Part shown: piece by piece, positions 8,771 to 17,437 of the stretch
Layout of the letters: each line of letters starts with the position of its first letter
Numbering within the stretch: position 1 is the stretch's first letter
Origin: an uncultured bacterium
GTDB lineage: Bacteria > Cyanobacteriota > Vampirovibrionia > Gastranaerophilales > Gastranaerophilaceae
Direction: 5' to 3'
DNA length: 43,147 nt
Assembly (NCBI GenBank): GCA_947361225.1
Contig: CANAIK010000008.1
Coordinates: 1-43,147 of the forward strand
Notes under the pieces: generated by a model
Database searches by the model: none
What the model was told of the DNA's origin: nothing
Seen by the model: only the letters and a program-made list of their open reading frames with translations
Program-made: the position numbers and the translations under genes

Positions 8771-10663
8771 ATGGAAATTAGTGTTGTAATTCCTGTTTAT
8801 AATTCGGAAAAATATCTTGAAAAATGCCTTACAAGCTTAGTTAATCAAACATTTAAAGATATTGAGTTTATCTTTGTTAATGACGGATCAATTGATAATT
8901 CTCTTAATATTCTTCAAGAATATGCAAAAAAAGATTCAAGAATCACAATTATAAACCAAGAAAACAAAGGAATTTCACAAGCCAGAAACGAAGGAATTAA
9001 AAAAGCGCAAGGACAATACATCGGTTTTATTGACAGCGACGATTGGATTGATTTAGACTTTTTTGAAAAACTCCACGGCTCAATCGTTAATAATGACGCC
9101 GATATTGCCGTTTCAACAATTATAAGAACAGGGAAAAAACAAAAAAAATACAGAATTAAATACGACGATACAAAAGTTGTCAACACGCTGGAAGAAAAAC
9201 TCAAAATTTGCGATGTTCCAAGATGTTCATACGTTTGGAATAAATTATACAAAAAAGAAATAATTAAGGATTTAGAATTCAAAAAAAATGTTTTTTATGA
9301 AGATGTTATCTGGTTACCTCAAGTCCTTAAAAAGGCAAAAAGCGTTGTAAGCACTCCTAATACAAACTATTATTACTACTCTAATCCTAATTCAACCGTT
9401 AAAAAAACACAGTCTCAAAAAAAACAAATTGATAGTTACAACGCTAAAAAAACAACGATTAAGTTCTTTAAAGACAACAATATAGCCTTATCAAAAAAAC
9501 AAAGAACAATAACCAAAAAAATTGTTTATTTATTCAATCTAAAATTATTAAAAATTAAAGAATTCGAGAATAAATTGACTTATTATTTATTTGGTTTTAT
9601 CCCGATTTTTAAAAAAACACTAAAAACCCCGATTATTAAAGAAAACACTTTTATCGTTTGGGAACCTTGCTCTAAATCGCATTCTGAGGTTGTTCCGGGG
9701 TTTTGCAAATATTTACTCGACCTTAATTATCACGTTTCTGTTCTTGTTAGTCCGAAAAGATATAAAGAAGGACTTTTTTCAAGATTTAAAGACGAGAATA
9801 TAAGTTATAATAAACTAAGTCAAAAAGAAATAAGGACTTATTTTAAAAATAACCCAATCGATGACGTTAAAGGCGTTATGGTAACAACAGTCGGAAAAAT
9901 TTGCGATTGCGTTCATTATAATCAAGCTTATGAGGCTTTTTATCCTAACACCGACAAAAAAAAGCTTCTTTTTGTTGAACACGAATCAAGTTTCGCTCTT
10001 GATAACAACTCTTGGGATGAGAATTTAATAACCCTAAGACAGCTTAACTATAAAAACGCAAAATCAATTGTCGTTAACCCTCATTACTTTGGAGAAGCTA
10101 GAATCACGGGAAAAAATCCCGATATTGTAAATTTTATTACAATTGGAGCAATAAGACCAAACAAAAAAAACTCACAAATGATTATTGACGCTGCTAAGAC
10201 CCTCAACGACAAAGGTTACAAAAATTTTAGAATTACCGTTGTTGGTAAAGGAAACCTATCCAATATTCCCCCCGAAATTAAAAAATATTTTGATATTAAA
10301 GGAAGATTGCCCTTTAAAAAAATGTATGAGGAAATTGAAAAAGCTGATTTTATGATAACCTCCTATGACCCCAATGACCCGGAACATATTAGATACAATA
10401 CAAGTGGAACAAGCGGGAATTTTCAATTGGTATACGGATTTATAAAACCCTGCATAATTGCTCAAAGTTTTGCTCCAATTAACGGGTTTGACTCCTCTAA
10501 TTCAATTTTTTACACAACAAAAGATGATTATTACAAAGCTTTTGAATCAGCAATTAATTTATCAATCGAAGATTATAAAAAAATGCAGGATAACTTAAGA
10601 ATTTATCAACAAAAATTTTATCAAGAATCCTTAGAGAATTTAAAGGGGCTAATTAATGAATAA
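8771..10663 (+). CDS. two-domain glycosyltransferase (GT2 fused to a GT4-like domain)
   Basis: A 630-residue protein joining two glycosyltransferase folds. Residues 1-210 are a GT-A family 2 domain: VVIPVYNSEKYLEKCL at the start, FVNDGSIDNS, and FIDSDDWID as the metal-binding DxD. After a Lys-rich linker, residues from about 290 form a GT-B domain resembling family 4, with FITIGAIRPNKKNSQMI, a VVGKG strand and a C-terminal nucleotide-sugar region. It could add two successive sugars to a surface glycan. AAGGAG lies 6 nt before the ATG, and the next gene overlaps by 8 nt, so this heads a co-translated operon. Donor sugars cannot be read from sequence. Confidence 0.82.
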   Translation: MEISVVIPVYNSEKYLEKCLTSLVNQTFKDIEFIFVNDGSIDNSLNILQEYAKKDSRITIINQENKGISQARNEGIKKAQGQYIGFIDSDDWIDLDFFEKLHGSIVNNDADIAVSTIIRTGKKQKKYRIKYDDTKVVNTLEEKLKICDVPRCSYVWNKLYKKEIIKDLEFKKNVFYEDVIWLPQVLKKAKSVVSTPNTNYYYYSNPNSTVKKTQSQKKQIDSYNAKKTTIKFFKDNNIALSKKQRTITKKIVYLFNLKLLKIKEFENKLTYYLFGFIPIFKKTLKTPIIKENTFIVWEPCSKSHSEVVPGFCKYLLDLNYHVSVLVSPKRYKEGLFSRFKDENISYNKLSQKEIRTYFKNNPIDDVKGVMVTTVGKICDCVHYNQAYEAFYPNTDKKKLLFVEHESSFALDNNSWDENLITLRQLNYKNAKSIVVNPHYFGEARITGKNPDIVNFITIGAIRPNKKNSQMIIDAAKTLNDKGYKNFRITVVGKGNLSNIPPEIKKYFDIKGRLPFKKMYEEIEKADFMITSYDPNDPEHIRYNTSGTSGNFQLVYGFIKPCIIAQSFAPINGFDSSNSIFYTTKDDYYKAFESAINLSIEDYKKMQDNLRIYQQKFYQESLENLKGLINE

Positions 10664-11543
10664 TATCCCAATAGTTTTTACATTTGATAAAAGAATCCTC
10701 CTGGGGGCGTCAGTTGCAATTAAAAGTCTTATTAACAGCGCTAAAAACGCAATTTACAATATCCACATCCTCCATAGCGATATTGAACTTAAATATCAAA
10801 AAGAATTGACAAATTTGATTAAAAACACCCCGCACAGTCTTTCTTTTCATTATATCGACCCTGAAATTTTTAAGGGATTAAGCAAAAACAAAGGTTCCTG
10901 GACTGAAATTGTCTATTACAGACTCATTATCCCCGAAGTTCTACAGGAATTCGATAAAGTAATTTATTCCGATGTTGATGTGTACTTTAGGAAAGATTTA
11001 TCGGAAATTTTTAATTTGGATATTGAAAACCACGAACTTATGGCGGTTCGGGCTGAAAAAAACACTAAAAAAGCCATCGGACACAAATACTTTAAGCAAA
11101 ACTCAAAAGACTATATTTTCTGGTCGGGATTTTTAATTCTTAATTGCAAAAAACTAAGACAAGAAAAATTTTTCGCTAAATTTATGGATAACGCTAAAAA
11201 ATTCAAAAACGAACTTCAATTCTTTGATTTGGATTTAATTAATATAACTTGTCCTAATATCCTTGCGATTCCTTTTGATTATTGCACTTTAGAAAGCATT
11301 TATGAACTTAATGATTACAAAAACGCTAAAGAATTTGAATTCTTAAAAGAAGTTTATTCACTTGAAGAAATTGAAAAAGCAAAAAATGACCCCGCAATTA
11401 TCCACTACGCAGGGGCTTTAGGAAAACCCTGGAGAAGAAAAAAAATTCCTCACTATTACAAAAAAGAAATCGAGAATTTACCTAAAAGTCTTCAAGTATA
11501 CACTTTTCGAGATTTGAGAAAAAAATTTTTCGCTAAAAAATAA
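10656..11543 (+). CDS. glycosyltransferase family 8 (LPS galactosyl/glucosyltransferase-like)
   Basis: A 295-residue GT8 enzyme. It starts with IPIVFTFDKRILLGASVAIKS, has the metal-binding DxD in KVIYSDVDVYFRKDL, an acceptor-side stretch ending in FDLDLIN, and the C-terminal HYAGALGKPW corresponding to the family HxGxxKPW nucleotide-binding motif. These retaining enzymes usually transfer glucose or galactose from UDP-sugars, for example in LPS core building. It overlaps the preceding glycosyltransferase by 8 nt and the next gene follows after 14 nt with a strong GGAGG, so all act on the same pathway. Confidence 0.87.
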   Translation: MNNIPIVFTFDKRILLGASVAIKSLINSAKNAIYNIHILHSDIELKYQKELTNLIKNTPHSLSFHYIDPEIFKGLSKNKGSWTEIVYYRLIIPEVLQEFDKVIYSDVDVYFRKDLSEIFNLDIENHELMAVRAEKNTKKAIGHKYFKQNSKDYIFWSGFLILNCKKLRQEKFFAKFMDNAKKFKNELQFFDLDLINITCPNILAIPFDYCTLESIYELNDYKNAKEFEFLKEVYSLEEIEKAKNDPAIIHYAGALGKPWRRKKIPHYYKKEIENLPKSLQVYTFRDLRKKFFAKK

Positions 11544-11557
11544 AAAATGGAGGATTA

Positions 11558-12349
11558 ATGAAAAAAATTGCAATAATTACACTTTTATATAACAAACTAA
11601 AAGAAGCAACAGAGCCGTTTTTGGAGTCTTTGTACAAATTTAGCGATGAGGATATTTTCGATTTAATCCTTGTTGACAACGGATCAACTGACGGGACAAG
11701 TGAATTTATTGAGAATTATCAAAAAAAACATTCGAATATTAAAATTATTAAAAACGAAAAAAATCTCGGCTATTCCAAAGGAAATAATCAGGGTTTAAGA
11801 GAAATTAAGAATAAAAATTATCAATTTGTTGCTTTATTAAATAACGATATTCTATTTACCCCCAACTGGATTAACGATACTATTAATTCTTTTAATTTGG
11901 ATAATTCCTTAGGAATGGTTTCACCAAGAATTCAGAAAGGAAAGAGTTTAAATAAGAATAATTATTTAAATAAATATAAAAATTACTTAAAAAAATTCAA
12001 AGGTGAGATAAAATATAGTCTTGAACCTTTATTCTGCTGTGTTTTTATAAAAAAACAAGTAATTGATTCTGTCGGGTTTTTAGACGAGAACTTTACACCC
12101 GCTTTTTATGAAGACAACGATTATTGTTATCGGGTAATGTATAAAGGCTATAATTTAGCGATTTGTAATCGTTCATTCGTTTTCCACAACCATTCAACAA
12201 CAAGCAGTTCAATCGATAAATCAATTCTTATTAGAAACAGGGAATATTTCCTTAAAAAACACCCTTTAGCAAAATTTATCTATCAAAACAAAAGAACTAA
12301 TTTAATTAATGATATTAGAAAATATATTATTGAAAGTTTTAATAAATGA
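11558..12349 (+). CDS. glycosyltransferase family 2 (rhamnosyltransferase-like)
   Basis: A 263-residue GT-A enzyme with VDNGSTDGTSEFI, NLGYSKGNNQGL and LLNNDILFTPNW, the last holding the DxD-equivalent Asn-Asn-Asp common in rhamnosyltransferase-like GT2 proteins. A later FYEDNDYCYRV carries the ED motif expected of the catalytic base region. GGAGG stands 5 nt before the ATG. The rhamnose biosynthesis genes lie 1 kb downstream, so dTDP-rhamnose is a plausible donor, though this is inference from context. Confidence 0.83.
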   Translation: MKKIAIITLLYNKLKEATEPFLESLYKFSDEDIFDLILVDNGSTDGTSEFIENYQKKHSNIKIIKNEKNLGYSKGNNQGLREIKNKNYQFVALLNNDILFTPNWINDTINSFNLDNSLGMVSPRIQKGKSLNKNNYLNKYKNYLKKFKGEIKYSLEPLFCCVFIKKQVIDSVGFLDENFTPAFYEDNDYCYRVMYKGYNLAICNRSFVFHNHSTTSSSIDKSILIRNREYFLKKHPLAKFIYQNKRTNLINDIRKYIIESFNK

Positions 12350-13185
12350 TAAAAGATTATCAAAATTGGCATAGAATTTACAATTTTTTAGGAATAAAAA
12401 TTCAAACTAAAATCACTCCTCAAAAAAAAGAGAAAGTTAATTTGATTTTTGATTCTAAAGTTGGAATCGGAAATAGAATTTTTGCGCTTATGAACGCTGT
12501 TAACTTTTTTAATCCTAAAGAAATTAATTTTTTCTGGGATGATAAAAACTGGGTTAGCGCTAAATTCTTTGATTTATTTAACCCTGCTTTTGATATTAAA
12601 ATTAATGAATACAACGATACAAGCTGTTATTCGAATTTCTCGAATTCAAAACACGAAATTACAATTTATTATCCAAGCTGCGCTTATAAAAAATTAGATG
12701 GAAGTTCTTTAAGTTTGTTGTACAACGAAATTCCTCTTGAGATTCTTAATCAATACAAAAAACCCTTTGCATTATTAAAACCAAGCAAAAAAGTTGTTGA
12801 AAGACTAAATAAAGTCCAATTGGATTCTAATTTTTGCGCCCTTCAAATAAGAAACGCTCCTGATTGGAACGAATATGGAAGAAACGAATCTTTGGATTTA
12901 TTCTATCAAGAAATTGATAAATTGGATAAAAATCAACAAATTTTCTTGTGCGCTATGAATGAAGAGGTTTCAAACGCCCTAAAAGAACGCTATTCAACAA
13001 GAATTACAGAATTAGAGAATAAAAACTACAAAAATATGATTGACGCCATTTGTGATTTGTATATTCTAAAGAATGCAAAGAATGCAATTTATTCCAACGG
13101 TTCGACTTTTTGCGAGCTCGCTTTTTGGTTAAGCGATTACAATCAAAAAGTTACAATTGTAGGCAATAATGATAATTGGAAATAA
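12346..13185 (+). CDS. fucosyltransferase-like protein (GT11/GT23-type fold), putative
   Basis: A 279-residue protein overlapping the previous gene by 4 nt (ATGA), hence coupled to it. The N-terminal part holds VGIGNRIFALMNAVNFF, like the G-x-GNR-loop that opens GDP-fucose-dependent transferases such as NodZ and the O-fucosyltransferase group. The middle has FCALQIRNAPDW, recalling the R-containing donor motif. Near the C-terminus LKNAKNAIYSNGSTFCELAFW resembles the S-x-(F/T)-x-x-x-A motif that follows the donor site. Family assignment rests on these motif resemblances only, and GDP-fucose synthesis genes are not in the window. The role in surface-glycan assembly comes from the operon. Confidence 0.6.
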   Translation: MIKDYQNWHRIYNFLGIKIQTKITPQKKEKVNLIFDSKVGIGNRIFALMNAVNFFNPKEINFFWDDKNWVSAKFFDLFNPAFDIKINEYNDTSCYSNFSNSKHEITIYYPSCAYKKLDGSSLSLLYNEIPLEILNQYKKPFALLKPSKKVVERLNKVQLDSNFCALQIRNAPDWNEYGRNESLDLFYQEIDKLDKNQQIFLCAMNEEVSNALKERYSTRITELENKNYKNMIDAICDLYILKNAKNAIYSNGSTFCELAFWLSDYNQKVTIVGNNDNWK

Positions 13186-13227
13186 ATTAACAAAATTTAT
13201 TATATTGTTAAAAAATAAGATTCTTTT

Positions 13228-13236
13228 TGCTATAAT
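13228..13236 (+). promoter_or_regulatory. extended -10 promoter of the rfb operon
   Basis: TGCTATAAT is a perfect extended -10 element. It ends 23 nt before the rfbC ATG, and AAGGAG lies in between. A weaker TTGTTA stands 20 bp upstream of the TATAAT. Just before it, TTAACAA (13187-13193) and TTGTTAA (13205-13211) form an inverted repeat after the end of the preceding gene. Confidence 0.55.
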
Positions 13237-13259
13237 TTTTTTAATATAAGGAGCGCAAT

Positions 13260-13817
13260 ATGCCATTTGAATTCGAAAAGCTGGAACTTGAGGGTGTTGT
13301 TCTTGTAAAACCAAAAGTTTTTGGAGACAATCGGGGATTTTTTTTAGAAAGCTACAAAAAATCAGATTTTTATAACAACGGGATTGAAGTTGAATTCAAT
13401 CAGGACAATCATTCGAAATCAAGTAAAAACGTTCTTCGAGGCTTGCATTATCAAATAAAACCATACGAGCAGGCAAAACTTGTAAGATGCGTCAAGGGAA
13501 GAATTTTTGATGTTGCAGTTGATATTCGACCCCAATCCAAAACATTCAAAAAATACGTTAAAGTTGAACTATCAGAGGATAACAAACAAATGCTTTATAT
13601 CCCTCAAGGATTTGCGCACGGTTTTGTTGTTTTATCCGATTCGGTAGAAATTCTCTACAAAGCCTCAGGGGAATATAACCCCAAAGCCGATAGGGGAATT
13701 TTATGGTCGGATAATGAAATTAATATCGATTGGGAAATAGATTTTTGTCCAGTTTTATCGGATAAAGATAAAAATCAACCAAAATTAAGTGAAATTAACT
13801 TAGAGGAGCTAATGTAA
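13260..13817 (+). CDS. rfbC: dTDP-4-dehydrorhamnose 3,5-epimerase
   Basis: A 185-residue cupin enzyme with the family signatures: FGDNRGFFLESY, QDNHSKSSKNVLRGLHYQ (catalytic His in the RGLH motif), DVAVDIR and YIPQGFAHGF. It epimerises C3 and C5 of dTDP-4-keto-6-deoxyglucose, the third step of dTDP-L-rhamnose synthesis. It is the first of four adjacent rfb genes. The rfbB start follows its stop codon directly and the GAGGAG ribosome-binding site of rfbB lies inside its last codons, so translation is likely coupled. Confidence 0.95.
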   Translation: MPFEFEKLELEGVVLVKPKVFGDNRGFFLESYKKSDFYNNGIEVEFNQDNHSKSSKNVLRGLHYQIKPYEQAKLVRCVKGRIFDVAVDIRPQSKTFKKYVKVELSEDNKQMLYIPQGFAHGFVVLSDSVEILYKASGEYNPKADRGILWSDNEINIDWEIDFCPVLSDKDKNQPKLSEINLEELM

Positions 13818-14798
13818 ATGAAAATTTTAGTAACAGGGGGCGCAGGGTTCATTGGTTCTTGTTTTATAAGACATATGCTTAAAAAACATCCGAATTATCA
13901 AATTATTAACCTTGATTGCTTGACTTATGCGGGAAATATTGAGAATTTAGACGATATTAAAAATAATCCGAATTATAGTTTTGTAAAAGGTGATATTTGC
14001 GATAAAAACTTAGTTTCTGATTTATCTCAAGAAGTTAATTGGATTGTTAACTTTGCGGCAGAATCCCACGTTGATAATTCAATTAAGAATCCTGAAGTTT
14101 TTATTGAAACAAATGTCAAAGGAACCCTTAATTTATTGCAAGCAGGACTTAAGAACAACATTGAAAAGTTTTTGCAGGTTTCAACCGACGAAGTTTATGG
14201 ATCCTTAGATAAAACAGGATATTTTTACGAAACCACTCCCTTAAATCCAAACAGCCCCTATTCTGCCTCTAAAGCAAGTGCTGATTTATTGGTTCGCTCT
14301 TACTTTGAAACCTATGGAATGCCAACCTTAAACACCCGATGCTCCAATAACTACGGACCCTATCAATATCCTGAAAAATTAATCCCGTTCTTTATTTCAA
14401 AGTTATTAAAAAACGAAAAAGTTCCGGTTTACGGCGACGGACTTAACGTTCGAGACTGGTTATACGTTTATGATCATTGCGAAGCAATCGACACAGTCCT
14501 TCATAAAGGAAAAATCGGTGAAATTTACAATATTGGAGGACACAACGAAAAAACCAATCTTGAAATTACAAAATTGATTCTTAATGCTATGAACAAAACC
14601 GAATCCGATATTGAATTTGTTAAAGACAGATTAGGACACGATAGAAGATACGCAATTTGTAATGATAAAATTACAAAAGAGCTCAATTGGAAACCTTCAG
14701 TAACGTTTGATACAGGAATTAAGCTAACGATTGAGTGGTATTTATCCAACCAATCGTGGATTGAATCGATTGAGAAAAAGAAAGTGAGTCTTGTTTAA
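13818..14798 (+). CDS. rfbB: dTDP-glucose 4,6-dehydratase
   Basis: A 326-residue short-chain dehydrogenase-type enzyme. The NAD-binding TGGAGFIGS opens the protein, followed by NFAAESHVDNS, the catalytic STDEVYG and the YSASKASAD Tyr-x-x-x-Lys pair, then RCSNNYGPYQ. It converts dTDP-glucose to dTDP-4-keto-6-deoxyglucose. Start and stop abut rfbC and rfbD without intervening bases. Confidence 0.95.
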   Translation: MKILVTGGAGFIGSCFIRHMLKKHPNYQIINLDCLTYAGNIENLDDIKNNPNYSFVKGDICDKNLVSDLSQEVNWIVNFAAESHVDNSIKNPEVFIETNVKGTLNLLQAGLKNNIEKFLQVSTDEVYGSLDKTGYFYETTPLNPNSPYSASKASADLLVRSYFETYGMPTLNTRCSNNYGPYQYPEKLIPFFISKLLKNEKVPVYGDGLNVRDWLYVYDHCEAIDTVLHKGKIGEIYNIGGHNEKTNLEITKLILNAMNKTESDIEFVKDRLGHDRRYAICNDKITKELNWKPSVTFDTGIKLTIEWYLSNQSWIESIEKKKVSLV

Positions 14799-15620
14799 AT
14801 GAAAGTCCTTGTAACAGGTGCAAACGGAATGCTAGGGCAAGACTTATGCCCAATCTTAGAAGAATCCGGATGTTTTGTAATAAAAACCGATATTGACAAC
14901 CTTGATATTACAAATAAAAAAGAAACCATTGAAACAATCGAAAAAATAAGACCGGATTTGATTATCCATTGCGCCGCCTACACAAATGTCGATAAAGCGG
15001 AAACGGATGAAAAAAATGCTCATTTAATTAATGCTGTAGGGGCTGAAAACATAGCACTCGGCGCAAAAAACACAGATTCAACCCTTGTTTACATTTCAAC
15101 CGACTATGTTTTTGACGGGAAAAAATCAACCCCTTATTTACCAACCGACAAACCAAACCCGCTAAGCGTGTATGGGAAAACCAAACTTGAGGGTGAAAAA
15201 ATGGTTCAAAAATACTGCACAAAGTATTATATTGCAAGAACCAGCTGGTTATACGGAATTAACGGGAAAAATTTTGTTGAAACAATGATTAGTTTAGCAA
15301 CAAAACCCGAACTCAAAGTCGTTAACGATCAAAGAGGCTGTCCCACCTGGACGGTTGAATTGATTCGAGGAATACTAAAACTTTTAAATAAACCCTATGG
15401 AATTTATCACATTTGCGGGTCTAATTCCACCACCTGGTATGAATTTGCTAAAACTATTTTTGAAAAGGAAAACTTAAAGGTAAACCTAATTCCCTGCACT
15501 TCGGACGAATTTAAACAAATCGCAAAAAGACCTTCCTACAGCGTTCTTGATAATGATAATATAGCAAGACCCTGGAAAGACGCTCTTGACGATTATTTAA
15601 GATTAAGAAAGGATAATTAA
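14799..15620 (+). CDS. rfbD: dTDP-4-dehydrorhamnose reductase
   Basis: A 273-residue enzyme with [10 protein letters not shown] (nucleotide binding), [22 protein letters not shown], the YGKTKLEGE catalytic Tyr-x-x-x-Lys and ARTSWLYG. It reduces the 4-keto group to give dTDP-L-rhamnose, the last step of the pathway. It shares one base with the rfbA start (TAATG junction), which implies coupled translation. No rml/rfb member is missing from the set. Confidence 0.95.
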   Translation: MKVLVTGANGMLGQDLCPILEESGCFVIKTDIDNLDITNKKETIETIEKIRPDLIIHCAAYTNVDKAETDEKNAHLINAVGAENIALGAKNTDSTLVYISTDYVFDGKKSTPYLPTDKPNPLSVYGKTKLEGEKMVQKYCTKYYIARTSWLYGINGKNFVETMISLATKPELKVVNDQRGCPTWTVELIRGILKLLNKPYGIYHICGSNSTTWYEFAKTIFEKENLKVNLIPCTSDEFKQIAKRPSYSVLDNDNIARPWKDALDDYLRLRKDN

Positions 15621-16486
15621 TGAAAGGAATCGTTTTAGCGGGAGGATCCGGAACAAGACTTTATCCAAGCACAATTTCAGTATCCAAACAACTTTTGCCC
15701 ATTTATGATAAACCAATGATTTATTATCCGATTTCAGTCCTAATGCTTGCAGGAATAAAAGATATATTAATAATTTCAACCCCCAGCGATATTTCTAATT
15801 TTGAAAAATTACTACAAGACGGAAGTCAATTTGGAGTCAATTTTGAATACAAAATCCAGCCAAGTCCCGACGGATTGGCTCAAGCGTTCATTCTTGGGGA
15901 AGATTTTATTGGGAATGATTCAGTTGCGCTAATTTTAGGGGATAATATTTTTTATGGACCCGGTTTTTCGGCTAAACTTAAAAATGCAACCAAAAATGCG
16001 CTAAAAAACAATCAAGCAACGATTTTTGCTTATCCAGTCCGAGATCCCGAAAGATTCGGAGTTGTTGAATTCAAAGACAACAAAGCGGTTTCAATTGAAG
16101 AAAAACCAAAAGAACCAAAATCCAACTACGCAATAACAGGCTTGTATTTTTACGATAATTCGGTAATAAAATACGCTAAAACCCTAAAACCTTCAAAAAG
16201 AAACGAACTTGAAATTACAGATTTAAACAAAATCTATTTGGAAAAAAATAAACTTAATGTTGAAATTTTTGGAAGGGGATTTTCCTGGCTGGATACAGGA
16301 ACCCCAAAATCCTTGATTCGTGCGGGTCAATACATTGAAACAATCGAAGAAAATCAAGGGATTAAAATTGCTTGTTTGGAAGAAATTGCTTATAGAATGG
16401 GGTTTATCTCAAAAAATAGCTTAGTTGAGCAATGCAGGAAATACAAAAATAACGAATATTATAATTATATTGAAAATCTTCTCTAA
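15620..16486 (+). CDS. rfbA: glucose-1-phosphate thymidylyltransferase
   Basis: A 288-residue nucleotidyltransferase with [14 protein letters not shown] (the GGxGTRL nucleotide-binding motif), [26 protein letters not shown] and [12 protein letters not shown], the standard RmlA set. It makes dTDP-glucose from dTTP and glucose 1-phosphate, the first committed step, and is normally feedback-inhibited by dTDP-rhamnose. Here it is the last gene in the order rfbC-B-D-A. Confidence 0.95.
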   Translation: MKGIVLAGGSGTRLYPSTISVSKQLLPIYDKPMIYYPISVLMLAGIKDILIISTPSDISNFEKLLQDGSQFGVNFEYKIQPSPDGLAQAFILGEDFIGNDSVALILGDNIFYGPGFSAKLKNATKNALKNNQATIFAYPVRDPERFGVVEFKDNKAVSIEEKPKEPKSNYAITGLYFYDNSVIKYAKTLKPSKRNELEITDLNKIYLEKNKLNVEIFGRGFSWLDTGTPKSLIRAGQYIETIEENQGIKIACLEEIAYRMGFISKNSLVEQCRKYKNNEYYNYIENLL

Positions 16487-16511
16487 AAAAAAGCCCCACG
16501 TAAAAAGGGGC
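16485..16511 (-). terminator. GC hairpin after rfbA, terminator-like in the minus direction
   Basis: GCCCC (16493-16497) and GGGGC (16507-16511) form a stem with a 9 nt loop. An A-run lies on its left, so only minus-strand transcripts would see a hairpin followed by a U-tract. For the plus-strand rfb operon it is only a hairpin; a weak AT-only palindrome followed by eight T lies at 16537-16560 and may do that job. Confidence 0.4.
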
Positions 16512-16616
16512 GTAGCAATCAGAAGAGTTGAGGATTTATATTAATAATATAGTTTTTTTTGAATCAATTTAAATTAGATTATACGGTTAATCTTGAATTA
16601 GAAAAAAAGGTAAAAA

Positions 16617-17312
16617 ATGAGAATAGACGGAAGAAAAAACGACGAATTAAGAAAATTTAAATTCACAAAAAACTACACAAAAAACGCCCTTGGATCGGTT
16701 TTGGTTGAATTTGGGGACACAAAAGTTTTGGTTTGTGCTAATTTTGACAATCAAACCCCCAAATGGATGGATAAAGATTCAAAAGAAGGCTGGTTGAGCG
16801 CTGAATATTCCCTTCTTCCTTCAAGCACGCAGACAAGATGTCAAAGAGAAAGAACAAAAATTTCAGGAAGAACCCAGGAAATCCAAAGATTAATAGGACG
16901 CTCCTTAAGAGCTTGTCTTGATTTAGAGGCAATAGAAGGAAAAACTTTTATAATTGATGCCGATGTAATTCAAGCAGACGGAGGAACAAGAACCGCCTCG
17001 ATTAACGGAGCTTTTGTTGCTCTTAATATTATGGTCGAAAAACTCCTAAAAGAAGGTTTGATTGAAAAAAATCCGATAATTGAACCCATTGGAGCAATTT
17101 CAGCAGGGATTGTAAACGGGGAAGTAATGGTTGATTTATGTTATCAAGAAGATTCCAACGCTCAGGTTGATTCTAATATTGTTTTAACTAAATCGGGAAA
17201 AATTATCGAATTCCAAACAACAGCCGAAGGATTGCCTTTTAATAAAGCGCAGCTCGATGAAATTTTTAGTTTAGCACACAATTCAATAAAAAAAATTATT
17301 GATAACTACTAG
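16617..17312 (+). CDS. rph: ribonuclease PH
   Basis: A 231-residue phosphorolytic exoribonuclease. It begins with RIDGRKNDELR, has GSVLVEFGDTKVLV, the RTQEIQRLIGRSLRA phosphate-binding stretch, DADVIQADGGTRTASI and the later VDLCYQEDSNAQVDSN. These match RNase PH, which trims the 3' ends of tRNA precursors and forms a hexameric ring. AAGG lies about 7 nt before the ATG. It is a stand-alone gene between the rfb operon and a convergent sigma factor gene. Confidence 0.94.
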   Translation: MRIDGRKNDELRKFKFTKNYTKNALGSVLVEFGDTKVLVCANFDNQTPKWMDKDSKEGWLSAEYSLLPSSTQTRCQRERTKISGRTQEIQRLIGRSLRACLDLEAIEGKTFIIDADVIQADGGTRTASINGAFVALNIMVEKLLKEGLIEKNPIIEPIGAISAGIVNGEVMVDLCYQEDSNAQVDSNIVLTKSGKIIEFQTTAEGLPFNKAQLDEIFSLAHNSIKKIIDNY

Positions 17313-17365
17313 CAATTTTTTTATTAAAAAATACTTTATAATTATAGTAGTGTTGGAGAATAATT

Positions 17366-17437
17366 GTGTTAAAAAAATTACTTAGTTTGTTTTTTGGCTG
17401 TAAATTTGCTTGTGTTCCGGTAAAAATCGAGGATTAA
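17366..17437 (+). CDS. possible 23-residue micropeptide
   Basis: A GTG at 17366 is preceded by GGAG at 9 nt and by a perfect TATAAT at 17337-17342. It opens a 23-codon frame, (M)LKKLLSLFFGCKFACVPVKIED. The first half is a short positively charged hydrophobic helix and two Cys follow. The stop overlaps the 3' end of the convergent sigma factor gene by 4 nt. Signals for transcription and translation are good, but such short frames arise often by chance in AT-rich DNA. No function can be offered. Confidence 0.3.
   Translation: MLKKLLSLFFGCKFACVPVKIED

Noticed and set aside
13187-13211. Inverted repeat TTAACAA...TTGTTAA as a terminator
   Set aside because: The stem is AT-rich with an 11 nt loop and is followed by A, not T, so it was not called as a terminator.
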